Of a stretch of 64,000 nucleotides of DNA, positions 16,883 through 27,969 are shown one piece after another. Source of the DNA: Alloyangia pacifica. Lineage in GTDB: Bacteria > Pseudomonadota > Alphaproteobacteria > Rhodobacterales > Rhodobacteraceae. The notes beneath the pieces were generated by a model. That model had not been told where the DNA came from. It did no database searches and saw only the letters and a list, made by a program, of their open reading frames with translations. The stretch is taken from positions 62,001 to 126,000 of the forward strand of contig NZ_FOZW01000007.1 in assembly GCF_900116195.1 (NCBI RefSeq), written 5' to 3'. The position numbers and the translations under genes are program-made. How positions within the stretch are numbered: the stretch's first letter is position 1; each line of letters starts with the position of its first letter.

Positions 16883-16940
16883 AGACGCCTGCGCCGGGCA
16901 CTGCGGCCGGGACTGCGCAGGTCCTGTCGCCCGGGTGCGC

Positions 16941-17471
16941 TCAGGCGGCGCGCAGTGCCGGAAGCCGCTCGAGGAATTCCTCGAGCGAGCGGGCGTAGCA
17001 GCGGCGCAGCAGGTCGGGATCCAGCGGCGCGCCGAGCCCGGCGCTGATCGCCAGTTCGCCGGCTTCGCAGAGCATCGAGAGCCTCCGGAAGCCCAGGTTC
17101 AGCGTGCTGCCCTTGAGAAAATGCAGCTGCTCGGACAGGTCCTGCAGCTTCTCGGCGCGGGCGGGCAGACGGTCGAGCGTGGCCCGCACCTCGGTCAGGA
17201 ACAGGGCGACGACCTCGTCGAAATCCTCAAGCCCGATCTCGTCGCGCAGCTCGGCCACCCGGTGCCAGTCGACAAGCGGACCGGCCGGATCCGTCGGAGC
17301 CGCCCAGGTGAGAGGCGACCCGGCAAGATATGTCTCTCTTTCGAGGGATTCCGTGACCTCTGACCCGGCAACCTCAGACCGGCTCGGGTCGATTGCAGGG
17401 GTGTGCGGCGCTGTGGCCTGCGCCCTGGTCGAGGGGGCGCCCGGCAGCTCGGGAGATGAGGACTTGGTCAT
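16941..17471 (-). CDS. Hpt-domain phosphotransfer protein
   Basis: A 176-residue protein with a disordered N-terminal half (about residues 1-65, rich in Ser, Pro and Thr) and a C-terminal Hpt helical bundle. The phosphorylatable histidine is His117 in QLHFLKGSTLNLGF, matching the HxxKGSxxxxG pattern. The ATG at 17469-17471 is preceded by AGGAGG. It is divergent from a receiver-phosphatase gene with 155 bp between the starts, so the two probably form one phosphorelay branch. No histidine kinase is adjacent, so the upstream donor is unknown. Confidence 0.85.
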   Translation of the reverse strand: MTKSSSPELPGAPSTRAQATAPHTPAIDPSRSEVAGSEVTESLERETYLAGSPLTWAAPTDPAGPLVDWHRVAELRDEIGLEDFDEVVALFLTEVRATLDRLPARAEKLQDLSEQLHFLKGSTLNLGFRRLSMLCEAGELAISAGLGAPLDPDLLRRCYARSLEEFLERLPALRAA

Positions 17472-17626
17472 TTGGGATACCTCCTGCGCGCAGGCTCGCA
17501 GGAAAAGCTGAACGGAGTGTTTCGGGCCGCGTCTCCGTTCCGAGCCTCTGCACCGGGTGAAAGCACGCATTAACGTCCGCACGCTAGTTTGCGCTCCGGT
17601 CAGGGCAAACCTCGAAAGGATGCGCG

Positions 17627-18874
<1,248 letters not shown>

Positions 18875-18964
18875 TTGGCCCGGATCAGGCTCGTTTGCGG
18901 CAGGTCAGCCCCGGTCCGGAGCCGGTCACGGGGCGATCATTCTCTAGGTCGGGCCAGATTGGTT

Positions 18965-19402
18965 TCAGGCAAGCGCGCGGCGCAGGAAGTCGCGGTCTCC
19001 GGGGTTCCCGAGGATTTCCGAGGCCAGCACCGGGTCCATCCAGACCGCCTGGTGACCGGGCTCGCTCGGCGCGCCGAGCGGGCGCACCGGGCGGGCGGCG
19101 TAGATGATGCAGAGCTTCTCGGCCCAGAGGTCGTATTCCGGCATGTAGGTGAACCGGCGGAACGCCCCGAGCCGGCGCGGCGCGGCGATCTTCCAGCCGG
19201 TTTCCTCGAAAACCTCCCGGTGCAGGGCCGCGATCGGCGACTCGCCCGCGTCGATGCCGCCGCCCGGCAGCTGGTACTCTGGCCAGGGGTCTGCCTGATG
19301 GGTGACCAGCACCGCCCCGTTTCGCGGCAGGATTGCATAGGCCCCGGGGCGCAGGGTGTACCGGCGCCCGGATTCAGGCGGCTCGCCGTATCTTGCGGTC
19401 AT
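18965..19402 (-). CDS. Nudix hydrolase
   Basis: The 145-residue protein has a complete Nudix box GGGIDAGESPIAALHREV followed by FEETGW (about residues 48-71), fitting Gx5Ex7REUxEExGU. The substrate is a nucleoside diphosphate linked to another group; the box alone does not say which. The ATG at 19400-19402 is preceded by GGGGGA on its strand. It is divergent from hslO with 76 bp between starts. Confidence 0.85.
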   Translation of the reverse strand: MTARYGEPPESGRRYTLRPGAYAILPRNGAVLVTHQADPWPEYQLPGGGIDAGESPIAALHREVFEETGWKIAAPRRLGAFRRFTYMPEYDLWAEKLCIIYAARPVRPLGAPSEPGHQAVWMDPVLASEILGNPGDRDFLRRALA

Positions 19403-19478
19403 CGGTCCCCCTTGGTTCCCGTGTTTTTGCTGCTTATATGGGGCCGATATGCCAAGATCCGGCAGATAAGGAAACCCC

Positions 19479-20474
19479 ATGACCATCGGCAGCAAACTCG
19501 CCTGGGACGATACCGTCCTGCCATTTCAATTGGATCACGCCGACATCCGGGGCCGCGTTGCGCGGCTCGACGGGGTGCTGAACGGGGTCCTCAGCCAACA
19601 CGACTACCCGGAGCCTGTCGAGGCTCTGATCGCGGAAATGACTCTGCTGACCGCGCTGATCGGCCAGACCATGAAGCTGCGCTGGAAGCTCTCGCTGCAG
19701 GTGCAGACCCGTGGCGCGCTGCGCATGATCGCGACCGATTACTTCGCCCCGACGAAAGAGGGTGAGCCGGCCCGCCTGCGCGCCTACGCCAGCTTCGACC
19801 GAGAGCAGATCACCGACGCGCCGGCCTACGACCAGCTCGAGGACGGCTATTTCGCCGTGCTCATCGACCAGGGCAAGGGCACCACGCCCTACCAGGGCAT
19901 CACCCCGCTGGCGGGCGGTGCGCTGGCGCGCTGTGCCGAGAGCTATTTTGCCCAGTCCGAGCAGATCCCGACCCGCTTCATGCTCAACTTCGGCAATGTG
20001 CCGCAGGCGGATGGCAGCTCGCACTGGCGGGCCGGCGGCGTGATGCTGCAGCACATGCCCAAGGCCTCGCCCTTCGCCAAACCGACGGTCGACGGCGAGG
20101 GCGGCACCGGCGAGAACGGCGTGCTGCGTCCCGAGGACCTGCTCGGCGATACGGACGACGGTGAGAACTGGCGCCGCGTGAACTTCCACCTCGACACGGT
20201 GGACGAGCTGGAACTGATCGGCCCGGACCTGCCTCCGACCGACCTTCTGGTGCGTCTCTACCACGAGGAAGGTCCGCGGGTCTTCGACGCGCAGCCGGTG
20301 CGTTTCGGCTGCACCTGCTCCGAGGACCGCGTGCGCCAGTCGCTGTCGATCTACTCGGCGCGGGACATCGAGAAGATGACCACCGAGGACGGCAAGGTCA
20401 CCGCCGACTGCCAGTTCTGCGGCGCGCACTACGAGCTTGATCCGGAAACGGTCGGGTTCGAGGCCAAGAAGTGA
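19479..20474 (+). CDS. hslO: Redox-regulated chaperone Hsp33
   Basis: Hsp33 is a holdase that unfolds and becomes active under oxidative stress. The 331-residue protein ends with the zinc-binding redox switch: Cys278 and Cys280 (CTC) and Cys311 and Cys314 (CQFC). The N-terminal chaperone domain has the family segment LTALIGQTMKLRWKLSLQVQ. The gene heads a long collinear run, and the next gene starts within its stop codon (GTGA). Confidence 0.95.
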   Translation: MTIGSKLAWDDTVLPFQLDHADIRGRVARLDGVLNGVLSQHDYPEPVEALIAEMTLLTALIGQTMKLRWKLSLQVQTRGALRMIATDYFAPTKEGEPARLRAYASFDREQITDAPAYDQLEDGYFAVLIDQGKGTTPYQGITPLAGGALARCAESYFAQSEQIPTRFMLNFGNVPQADGSSHWRAGGVMLQHMPKASPFAKPTVDGEGGTGENGVLRPEDLLGDTDDGENWRRVNFHLDTVDELELIGPDLPPTDLLVRLYHEEGPRVFDAQPVRFGCTCSEDRVRQSLSIYSARDIEKMTTEDGKVTADCQFCGAHYELDPETVGFEAKK

Positions 20475-21073
20475 GCCGGGTCCGGGATCAGATCGATCTG
20501 CTGAAACGGGCGCTGGAGGCAGACTCCGGTGCCTCGTCCGATTTCGATCTGAACCCGGGCACGGTCCTGCCGGAGGGGCGCAAGCTGCGTCCCGCCGGCG
20601 TCCTCGCGGGCTTTGTTGCCTGCGAGCAGGGGCTCGAGCTCGTGCTGACCAAACGCAGCTCGCGGCTGAAGCACCACCCCGGCCAGATCGCCTTTCCCGG
20701 TGGCAAGGTCGACCCCGGCGACGAGGACGCGGTGGCCGCCGCCCTGCGTGAGGCGCGCGAGGAGGTCGGCCTGTCGGAAAGCCGGGTGGATGTGCTGGGC
20801 ACGCTGCCCGCGCATGAGACGGTCACCGGCTTCCAGGTGACCCCGGTCATCGGCCTTGTCATGTATGATTTCGATCCTGTTCCGGAGCCCGGCGAGGTGG
20901 CCGAGGTCTTCCGCGTGCCCTTCGAGCACATTGCCGCGCTAGGCAATTACCGCGTCCAGGGGCGGCATTGGCAGGGGGCCACGCGGCGTTACTGGACGGT
21001 GCCCTTCGGCCCCTATTACATCTGGGGCGCGACGGCACGGATGCTGCGCGGACTGGCGGAGCGCATGGTATGA
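20471..21073 (+). CDS. Nudix CoA pyrophosphatase-like protein
   Basis: A 200-residue Nudix hydrolase with the UPF0035-type extended motif LTKRSSRLKHHPGQIAFPGG leading into the Nudix box GGKVDPGDEDAVAAALREAREEVGL in two parts (about residues 78-102). This arrangement is typical of coenzyme A diphosphatases (NudL / PCD1 type) that cut CoA or its oxidised forms. GTG start overlaps the hslO stop, and its end overlaps cca as ATGA, so the three genes are translationally coupled. Substrate is inferred from the family motif. Confidence 0.88.
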   Translation: MSRVRDQIDLLKRALEADSGASSDFDLNPGTVLPEGRKLRPAGVLAGFVACEQGLELVLTKRSSRLKHHPGQIAFPGGKVDPGDEDAVAAALREAREEVGLSESRVDVLGTLPAHETVTGFQVTPVIGLVMYDFDPVPEPGEVAEVFRVPFEHIAALGNYRVQGRHWQGATRRYWTVPFGPYYIWGATARMLRGLAERMV

Positions 21074-22233
21074 GCCTCGGAAAGACCACGGTAACCGGTG
21101 ACTGGCTGACCCGCGCCGAGACGCAGCAGGTTCTGGCCATGCTCGAAGATGGCGGGCATCAGGGCTACGTGGTCGGCGGCTGCGTGCGCAACGCGCTGAT
21201 GGGCGTGCCGGTGAGCGACGTGGACATCGCCAGCGATGCACGGCCCGAGCGGGTGGTCGAACTGGCGCAGGCCGCCGGGCTGAAGCCGGTGCCGACGGGC
21301 ATCGAGCATGGCACGGTAACGGTGGTGGCGGGCGGCATCGGTCACGAGATCACCACCTTCCGCGCCGACACCGAGACCGATGGCCGCCGTGCCGTGGTGC
21401 GCTTCTCGGGGGATATCGCCGAGGATGCGGCGCGGCGCGATTTCACCATGAATGCGCTCTACGCCGACGCACGGGGTCTGATCCGCGACCCGCTGGACGG
21501 GCTTCCGGATCTGCGCGCCCGCCGCGTGCGCTTCATCGGCACCGCCACCGACCGCATCCGCGAGGATTACCTGCGGACCCTGCGCTACTTCCGTTTCTCC
21601 GCCTGGTACGGCGATCCCGAGCAGGGCTTCGACTCAGAGGCGCTGGCGGGCATTGCCGAGACGCTCGACGGGCTCGATACCCTGTCGCGCGAGCGGGTCG
21701 GGCAGGAGATGCTGCGCCTGCTGGCCGCGCCCGATCCCGTTCCGGCGGTTTCGGTCATGGCGCAGGTCGGCGTGCTGGCGCATGTGCTGCCCGGGGCCTC
21801 GGTGATCGCTCTGGGCCCGCTGGTGGCCGAGGAACAGCGACTGTCCGTCGCCCCCGATGGCCTGCGCCGGCTCGCCTGCCTCGGCGCCGAAGAGCCTGAT
21901 CTGCGGCTCTCGAAGGCGCAGCAGCGTCAACTTTCCCTGTATCAGAGCCTGATCGGCGAGCCGCAGGGCCCTGCGGAACTGGCCTATCGTCACGGCGGCG
22001 AGGTGGCGCAGAGCGTGCTCCTGCTGCGTGCCGCGAGCTTCCAGCAGCCGGTCACGGAAGACGCTCTCTTCGAGATGGCCAGGGGCACCGAGGTCCGCTT
22101 CCCGCTCTCGGCCAAGGATTTCATGCCTGCGCTCAAGGGCCCCGCGCTGGGCGAGGCGCTGCGCGACGCCGAGAAACGCTGGATCGGATCGGGTTTCACG
22201 CTTACCAAGACGGAACTTCTGTCTGACGAGTAA
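21070..22233 (+). CDS. cca: CCA tRNA nucleotidyltransferase / polyA polymerase family
   Basis: Class II nucleotidyltransferase that adds or repairs the CCA end of tRNA. The 387-residue protein has the head domain motifs GYVVGGCVRNALMG and the catalytic DVDIASDA (DxD). The RRDFTMNALYAD and RFIGTATDRIREDYLRTLRYFRFSAWYG segments follow in two blocks. A start further upstream in frame is possible, but the ATG at 21070 overlaps the Nudix stop as ATGA and gives the expected N-terminus. A pcnB-type polyA polymerase is a less likely reading given the short C-terminal region. Confidence 0.92.
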   Translation: MSLGKTTVTGDWLTRAETQQVLAMLEDGGHQGYVVGGCVRNALMGVPVSDVDIASDARPERVVELAQAAGLKPVPTGIEHGTVTVVAGGIGHEITTFRADTETDGRRAVVRFSGDIAEDAARRDFTMNALYADARGLIRDPLDGLPDLRARRVRFIGTATDRIREDYLRTLRYFRFSAWYGDPEQGFDSEALAGIAETLDGLDTLSRERVGQEMLRLLAAPDPVPAVSVMAQVGVLAHVLPGASVIALGPLVAEEQRLSVAPDGLRRLACLGAEEPDLRLSKAQQRQLSLYQSLIGEPQGPAELAYRHGGEVAQSVLLLRAASFQQPVTEDALFEMARGTEVRFPLSAKDFMPALKGPALGEALRDAEKRWIGSGFTLTKTELLSDE

Positions 22234-22242
22234 GCGCACTAC

Positions 22243-22824
22243 ATGACTCTCGACCCGCTCTACGCCTTTGTCTTCTTCGGGCTCTTCTCGCCGGGTCCCA
22301 ATGTCATCCTCCTCACGGCCTCGGGCGCGCGTTTCGGCGTGAAACGCACCTTGCCGCATCTCTTCGGCGTGGTGATCGGCGTCGGCATCACCGCCGGGCT
22401 CACCGGGCTCGGCATCGCGGCGCTGCTGCAGCAGATGCCCCGGCTCGAGTTCGCGCTGCGCGTCGCGGCCAGCGCCTGGATGCTCTACATGGCCTGGGGT
22501 CTGTGGAATTCCGAGCGCCGCAAGAAGGCCGAGGCAGAGCGCCCCATGACGCTGATCGAGGGCGCGCTCTTCCAATGGGTGAACCCCAAGGTCTGGGCGG
22601 TGGCGCTGGCGGCGGCCTCGGCCTACCCGTCGATGATGGGCCCCTGGGGTGAGGCGCTGCGGCTGGGCTCGGCCTTTTCGGGTCTGAACCTCTTTTGCTG
22701 CCTCTTCTGGACCTCGGCGGGCGCGCTGCTGACCTACCTTCTGGCGACCCCGGCGGCCTGGCGCTGGTTCACGCGGGTGATGGCGCTCGCGCTGGCAAGT
22801 TTTTCCGTCATGGTGTTCCTGTAA
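22243..22824 (+). CDS. LysE/RhtB-family amino-acid exporter
   Basis: A 193-residue inner-membrane protein with about six hydrophobic helices. The family motif near the N-terminus reads FGLFSPGPNVILLTASGARFG, the SPGP-N pattern shared by LysE, RhtB and related exporters, and FQWVNPKVW sits in the middle. It should export an amino acid or derivative; the substrate cannot be told. It starts 9 bp after cca and is probably in the same transcript. Confidence 0.88.
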   Translation: MTLDPLYAFVFFGLFSPGPNVILLTASGARFGVKRTLPHLFGVVIGVGITAGLTGLGIAALLQQMPRLEFALRVAASAWMLYMAWGLWNSERRKKAEAERPMTLIEGALFQWVNPKVWAVALAAASAYPSMMGPWGEALRLGSAFSGLNLFCCLFWTSAGALLTYLLATPAAWRWFTRVMALALASFSVMVFL

Positions 22825-22866
22825 GGCCTGACCTAGACCTAGCGTCATCTTTTCAGGACCTGACCC

Positions 22867-24723
22867 ATGTTTCGCCGTTTCGAGAGCATGGTCGATCCTT
22901 ATGTGGACTATCCGCAGACGGACCGGCCCCCGACCAAGCTGCTGCCCTTCATGCTGGACTATTCCCGGCCGTTCCGCCGGGTCTTCGTCTGGACGGCGCT
23001 GCTCTCGGTCGTGGTCGCCAGCATCGAGATCGGGCTGATCTGGGCCATGGGCTGGGTCGTCGACATCCTCGGCGGCGAGCCGGCGCAGGTCTGGGAGGCT
23101 CATGGCTGGCAGCTGATCGGGCTCGCGCTGTTCATCCTGTTGCTGCGACCGCTGTTCCAGGCGCTCGACGTGCTGCTGCTGAACAATGCGATCATGCCCA
23201 ACTTCGGCACGCTGGTGCGCTGGCGCGCGCATAAACAGGTTCTGCGCCAGTCGATCGGCTGGTTCGAGAATGATTTCGCCGGGCGCATCGCCAACCGCAT
23301 CATGCAGACACCCCCGGCGGCGGGCGAGGCGGTGTTCCAGGTCTTCGACGCGATCACCTTCTCGATCTCCTATCTCGTGGGGGCGCTGGTGCTGCTCGGG
23401 GATGCCGATGTGCGGCTGGTGATCCCGATGCTGCTCTGGCTGGCGCTCTACGGCGCGCTGATGAAATGGACGGTCACCCGCGTCGGCGCGGCGTCCAAGG
23501 CTGCCTCGGATGCGCGCAGCTTCGTCACCGGGCGGGTGGTGGATGCCTATACCAACATCCACTCGGTGAAGATGTTCGCCCACGACCGGCAGGAGCTCGA
23601 CTACGCCAAGGAGGCGATCGAGGAGGCGCGGCAGACCTTCCAGGCCGAGATGCGGATCTACACGTTGATGGATCTCGGGCTGATGATCCTCAACGGGCTG
23701 CTCATCGTGGGGGTCGTCGGCTGGGCCATTGCCCTGTGGATGCAGGGGCAGGCCAGCACCGGCGCGGTGGCGGCGGCAACGGCATTGACGCTGAGGCTCA
23801 ACGCGATGACCGGCTGGATCATGTGGGCGCTGACCACCTTCTTCCGCCAGCTCGGCGTGGTGGCCGAAGGGATGGAGACCATCGCCCAGCCGATCGAATT
23901 GGTCGATGCGCCGGATGCGAAACCTTTGCAGGTGACCGCGGGGGAGATTGCCGTCTCGGATCTCTCGCACCACTACGGGCGCGGCTGGGGCGGGCTCGAC
24001 CGGGTGACGCTGACCATCAGGCCGGGCGAGAAGATCGGCCTCGTGGGCCGCTCGGGGACCGGGAAATCGACCCTCGTGAAGCTGCTTCTGCGGTTCTACG
24101 ACCCCGAAACGGGCCGGATCGAGATCGACGGGCAGGACATCACCCGGGTGACGCAGGACAGCCTGCGGCGGCAGATCGGCATGGTGCAGCAGGACAGCGC
24201 GCTGATGCACCGCTCGGTGCGCGAGAACCTGCTCTACGGTCGCCCCGAGGCCAGCGAGGGACAGATGATCGAGGCCGCGAAACAGGCGCAGGCGCATGAG
24301 TTCATCCTGACGCTGGAAGACGGGCTGGGGCGGCGCGGCTATGACGCCCATGTGGGCGAGCGCGGCGTGAAACTCTCGGGCGGCCAGCGGCAGCGCATCG
24401 CGCTGGCGCGGGTGATCCTCAAGGATGCGCCGATCCTCATTCTCGACGAGGCCACCTCGGCGCTCGACAGCGAGGTCGAGGCGGCGATCCAGGACACGCT
24501 CTACGGCATGATGGAGGGCAAGACGGTGATCGCCATCGCGCACCGGCTGTCGACCATCGCCGCCATGGATCGCATTCTGGTGATGGACGGCGGGCACATC
24601 GTCGAAGAGGGTGCACATGACGCGCTTTTGGCCCAAGCTGGCCTATATGCAGGATTCTGGGCGCGCCAGTCCGGCGGGTTCCTCGACCCCGACGCCGACA
24701 GCCAAGCGCAGGACACCGCATGA
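22867..24723 (+). CDS. ABC exporter half-transporter (fused membrane and ATPase domains)
   Basis: The 618-residue protein has a six-helix ABC membrane domain (about residues 35-330) and an ATPase. Walker A is GRSGTGKST (about 393-401), signature LSGGQRQR (about 503-510) and Walker B ILILDEATSALD (about 523-534), all canonical. The adjacent gene at 24751 has the same layout, so the two probably form a heterodimer. Substrates may be lipids or drugs; nothing specifies one. The short MFRRFESMVDPYVDYP tail precedes the first helix. Confidence 0.92.
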   Translation: MFRRFESMVDPYVDYPQTDRPPTKLLPFMLDYSRPFRRVFVWTALLSVVVASIEIGLIWAMGWVVDILGGEPAQVWEAHGWQLIGLALFILLLRPLFQALDVLLLNNAIMPNFGTLVRWRAHKQVLRQSIGWFENDFAGRIANRIMQTPPAAGEAVFQVFDAITFSISYLVGALVLLGDADVRLVIPMLLWLALYGALMKWTVTRVGAASKAASDARSFVTGRVVDAYTNIHSVKMFAHDRQELDYAKEAIEEARQTFQAEMRIYTLMDLGLMILNGLLIVGVVGWAIALWMQGQASTGAVAAATALTLRLNAMTGWIMWALTTFFRQLGVVAEGMETIAQPIELVDAPDAKPLQVTAGEIAVSDLSHHYGRGWGGLDRVTLTIRPGEKIGLVGRSGTGKSTLVKLLLRFYDPETGRIEIDGQDITRVTQDSLRRQIGMVQQDSALMHRSVRENLLYGRPEASEGQMIEAAKQAQAHEFILTLEDGLGRRGYDAHVGERGVKLSGGQRQRIALARVILKDAPILILDEATSALDSEVEAAIQDTLYGMMEGKTVIAIAHRLSTIAAMDRILVMDGGHIVEEGAHDALLAQAGLYAGFWARQSGGFLDPDADSQAQDTA

Positions 24724-24750
24724 ACTGACCCAAGACCGAGAGGGCGAGGC

Positions 24751-26583
24751 ATGAGCCTTTCCGACATGATAGACCCGTTTTCCCGCGCCCATACACCGCC
24801 GCCGCAGACGCTGGGCCGCTTCGTGCTCTGGGCGCTGCGCGGCGCCTGGCCGGTGCTGATCCCGGCGGGGATCCTCTCGGCGCTGGGCGGGGTCTTCGAG
24901 GTGATGTCGGCAAAGCTGCTGGGCGACGTGATCGACAAGACCCTGAGCAGCCCCGCCAGCACGGTCTTTGCCGATCACTGGCTGTTCCTGCTGCTCTGCG
25001 CCGCCTTCTTCATCCTGCTGCGGCCGGGGATCGCCGGGCTCTCGGCCTACGTGCAGTCGGTCGTCATGCAGCCCAACGTGTTCAACCTGATCCTCAGCCG
25101 GGTGCACCGTTACACGCTGGGCCATTCGGTGACCTTCTTCGACAATGATTTCGCCGGGCGCATCTCGCAGAAGGAGATGCAGACCGCGCGGGCGCTGAAC
25201 GACGTGATCTCCGAGGTCATCCAGGCGGTGCTCTTCGCGCTCGCGTCGGTGATCGGCTCGGTCTGGCTGGTCGGCTCGATCGACTGGCGCATCGGGCTGG
25301 CGCTGATCGGCTGGATCGTCGTCTACGGCCTGCTGCTGCGCCACTTCATGCCGCGCATCCGCACCCGCTCGAAGGCGCGGGCCGCCGCGCGCGCGATGGT
25401 TACCGGGCAGCTGGTCGACACGGTGACCAACATCAAGACCGTGAAGCTCTTTGCCCATGACGAGTTCGAGGACCGCGCCGCGCTCGACGCCATGTCGACC
25501 TACCGCGAGCGGTTCATCGCCTTTGGTTACATCGCCTCGGCCTTCCGCTTCTGGCTGATGGCGCTGGCGGGCACGCTGCCGGTGCTGCTGATCGGCGGCG
25601 CGCTGGCCTTCTGGTCGCAGGGCTACGTCACCGCGGGCGACATCGCCGCCACCGGCGCCGTCGCCATCCGACTCAGCCAGATGACCGGCTGGGTCAGTTT
25701 CACGCTGATGGGCATCTACGCCAATATCGGCGAGATCGAGGACGGCATCCGCACGATCACCCCCGACCACACGCTGCTCGACGCGCCGGACGCCCCGGCT
25801 CTGGCGGTGCCGCAGGGGCGCATCGAGTTCCGCGACGCGGGCTTTGCCTATGGCCGCGAAGAGGGCGGCGTCGAGCATATCGCGCTGGACATCGCGCCAG
25901 CCGAGAAGGTCGGCATCGTCGGCGCCTCGGGGGCCGGGAAGTCCACCCTCGTGGCGCTGCTGCTGCGGCTCTACGACACGGAAAAGGGCGGCATCTTCAT
26001 CGACGGGCAGAACATCGCGGGCGTCACGCAGGAGAGCCTGCGGCGGCAGATCGGCATGGTCACGCAGGAGACCGCCATGTTCAACCGCTCGGCGCTGGAC
26101 AACATCCGCTATGGCCGCCCCGATGCCACGATGGAAGAGGTGATCGCCGCAGCCGAGAAGGCCGAGGCGCATGAGTTCATCCTGCACCTGCGCGACCACA
26201 TGGGGCGCACCGGCTATGACGCGCACCTCGGCGAGCGCGGTGTGAAGCTCTCGGGCGGGCAGCGGCAGCGCATTGCGCTGGCCCGGGCGATCCTCAAGGA
26301 CGCGCCGATCCTGGTGATGGACGAGGCCACCTCGGCACTCGACTCCGAGGTCGAGGCCTCGATCCAGCGCGCGCTCGAGCGGGTGATGGAGGGCAAGACG
26401 GTTCTCGCGATCGCGCACCGGCTGTCGACCATCGCCAGCATGGACCGCATCGTGGTGCTTGATCAGGGGCGCATCGTCGAGCAGGGCAGCCACGACGCGC
26501 TCTTGGCGCGGAACGGGCTCTACGCGCGCTACTGGAACCGCCAGAGCGGCGGCGTGATCGACCCGCAGGAAGCGGCGGAATAG
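24751..26583 (+). CDS. ABC exporter half-transporter, second subunit
   Basis: The 610-residue partner of the preceding gene starts 27 bp after it. It has a six-helix membrane domain (about residues 25-320) and an ATPase with Walker A GASGAGKST (about 391-399), signature LSGGQRQR (about 499) and Walker B ILVMDEATSALD (about 519). Both subunits have intact catalytic motifs, unlike many heterodimers with one dead site. The two share blocks such as FFDNDFAGRIS / WFENDFAGRIA, indicating duplication. A homodimer of each is possible. Confidence 0.92.
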   Translation: MSLSDMIDPFSRAHTPPPQTLGRFVLWALRGAWPVLIPAGILSALGGVFEVMSAKLLGDVIDKTLSSPASTVFADHWLFLLLCAAFFILLRPGIAGLSAYVQSVVMQPNVFNLILSRVHRYTLGHSVTFFDNDFAGRISQKEMQTARALNDVISEVIQAVLFALASVIGSVWLVGSIDWRIGLALIGWIVVYGLLLRHFMPRIRTRSKARAAARAMVTGQLVDTVTNIKTVKLFAHDEFEDRAALDAMSTYRERFIAFGYIASAFRFWLMALAGTLPVLLIGGALAFWSQGYVTAGDIAATGAVAIRLSQMTGWVSFTLMGIYANIGEIEDGIRTITPDHTLLDAPDAPALAVPQGRIEFRDAGFAYGREEGGVEHIALDIAPAEKVGIVGASGAGKSTLVALLLRLYDTEKGGIFIDGQNIAGVTQESLRRQIGMVTQETAMFNRSALDNIRYGRPDATMEEVIAAAEKAEAHEFILHLRDHMGRTGYDAHLGERGVKLSGGQRQRIALARAILKDAPILVMDEATSALDSEVEASIQRALERVMEGKTVLAIAHRLSTIASMDRIVVLDQGRIVEQGSHDALLARNGLYARYWNRQSGGVIDPQEAAE

Positions 26584-26642
26584 AGGCTGCGCGGGGCCGT
26601 GCGTCCGGCGGATCAGGCTTGCGCGGAGACCCGGTTGGGGGC

Positions 26643-27872
26643 ATGAGGCGGCGCATGGAACAGGTCACAATCGAACGTCTCGGGCACCAGGGGGACGGCA
26701 TCGCCGCCGGTCCCGTCTTCGTGCCCGGCACTCTGCCCGGCGAGCTTGTCGAGGGCGAGATCACCGGCGGCACCATGGACGCGCCGCGCATCCTCAGGCC
26801 CTCGGAGATGCGGGTCAGCGCGCCCTGCCGGCACGCGAAGACCTGCGGCGGCTGCCAGCTGCAGCACGCCCGCCCCGATTTCGTCGCCGAGTGGAAGCAA
26901 TCGGTGGTGCGCCACGCGCTCGCCGCCCACGGCATCGAGACCGCGTTCCGCGAGATTGCCACCTCGCCCGAGCAGACCCGCCGCCGCGCCGGCTTCTCGG
27001 CCAAGCGCACCAAGAAGGGCGCGCAGGTCGGCTTTCACCGCAAGCGCTCCGATGTGATCGTCGAAGTGCCCGATTGCCGCGTGATAGACCCGAAACTGGC
27101 CGCAGCGCTGCCGCTGGTCGAGGCGCTGGCGGTGCTCGGCGCAAGCCGCAAGGCCGAGCTGTCGGTGATGGTCACCACCAGCCACGGCGGGCTCGACGTG
27201 GTCGCCAGGGGCGGCAAGGAAGCCGATGCGCAGATGCAGCAGCAGCTCTCCGAGCTGGCACGGCAGCATGACTGCGCGCGCATCGCCTGGGGCGAGGACG
27301 TGGTGCTGACCCGCCGCCCGCCGATGCAGAAGCTGGGCCGGGCCGAGGTCTCGCCGCCGCCGGGTGCCTTCCTGCAGGCGACGCCGCAGGGCGAGGCGGC
27401 GCTGCTGGCCGATGTGCTGGAATATATCGACGGTGCTGCCCACGTGGTCGATCTCTTTGCCGGCTGCGGCACCTTCGCCCTGCCGATTGCCGAGAAGGCG
27501 CGGGTGCATGCGGTCGAAGGCGACAAGGCGATGACCCAGGCGCTGGATCACGGCTGGCGTCACGCGCAGGGTCTGCGCCACGTGACGACCGAGGCGCGCG
27601 ACCTCTTCCGCAATCCGCTGCTGCCCGAGGATCTGGCGCGTTTCGATGCCGCGGTGATCGACCCGCCCCGGGCCGGGGCCGAGGCGCAGGTGGCGCAGCT
27701 CTGCGAGACGAAAATCCCGCGCATCGCCTTTGTTTCGTGCAACCCGGTGACCTTTGCCCGCGATGCGGCGGCGCTGCTCAGGGCCGGCTACGTGCTGGAC
27801 GGGCTGCGGGTGGTGGACCAGTTCCGCTGGTCGACCCACATCGAGCTCGTTGCAGGATTCAAAAGGCAATAG
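26643..27872 (+). CDS. RNA 5-methyluridine methyltransferase (RumA/RlmD-like)
   Basis: SAM-dependent uracil-C5 methyltransferase acting on rRNA or tRNA. The sequence has an N-terminal TRAM-like strand region (VTIERLGHQGDGIAAG) and an iron-sulfur cluster motif CRHAKTCGGCQLQH with a further Cys in PDCRVID. The SAM motif is DLFAGCGTFALPIA and the catalytic Cys block FVSCNPVTFARD. Start candidates are ATG 26643 (five G bases just upstream) and ATG 26655 (MEQVTIERL); a TTG at 26619 looks too early. The exact target uridine cannot be assigned. Confidence 0.88.
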   Translation: MRRRMEQVTIERLGHQGDGIAAGPVFVPGTLPGELVEGEITGGTMDAPRILRPSEMRVSAPCRHAKTCGGCQLQHARPDFVAEWKQSVVRHALAAHGIETAFREIATSPEQTRRRAGFSAKRTKKGAQVGFHRKRSDVIVEVPDCRVIDPKLAAALPLVEALAVLGASRKAELSVMVTTSHGGLDVVARGGKEADAQMQQQLSELARQHDCARIAWGEDVVLTRRPPMQKLGRAEVSPPPGAFLQATPQGEAALLADVLEYIDGAAHVVDLFAGCGTFALPIAEKARVHAVEGDKAMTQALDHGWRHAQGLRHVTTEARDLFRNPLLPEDLARFDAAVIDPPRAGAEAQVAQLCETKIPRIAFVSCNPVTFARDAAALLRAGYVLDGLRVVDQFRWSTHIELVAGFKRQ

Positions 27873-27969
27873 TGCCGAGATTCCGACGACTTCCTGCCAA
27901 CTCCTCCTATCGCGATGCCGCAGTGTGCTGTATAACTGTGGCAAAATAAGAACGAGTGAGACAGGCAAG

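Noticed and set aside
21634-24636. A 1000-residue minus-strand open frame
   Set aside because: It lies antisense to cca, the LysE exporter and the first ABC gene, all with clear family motifs. Its product is His/Arg/Gly-rich with no recognisable domain, typical of a GC-driven shadow.
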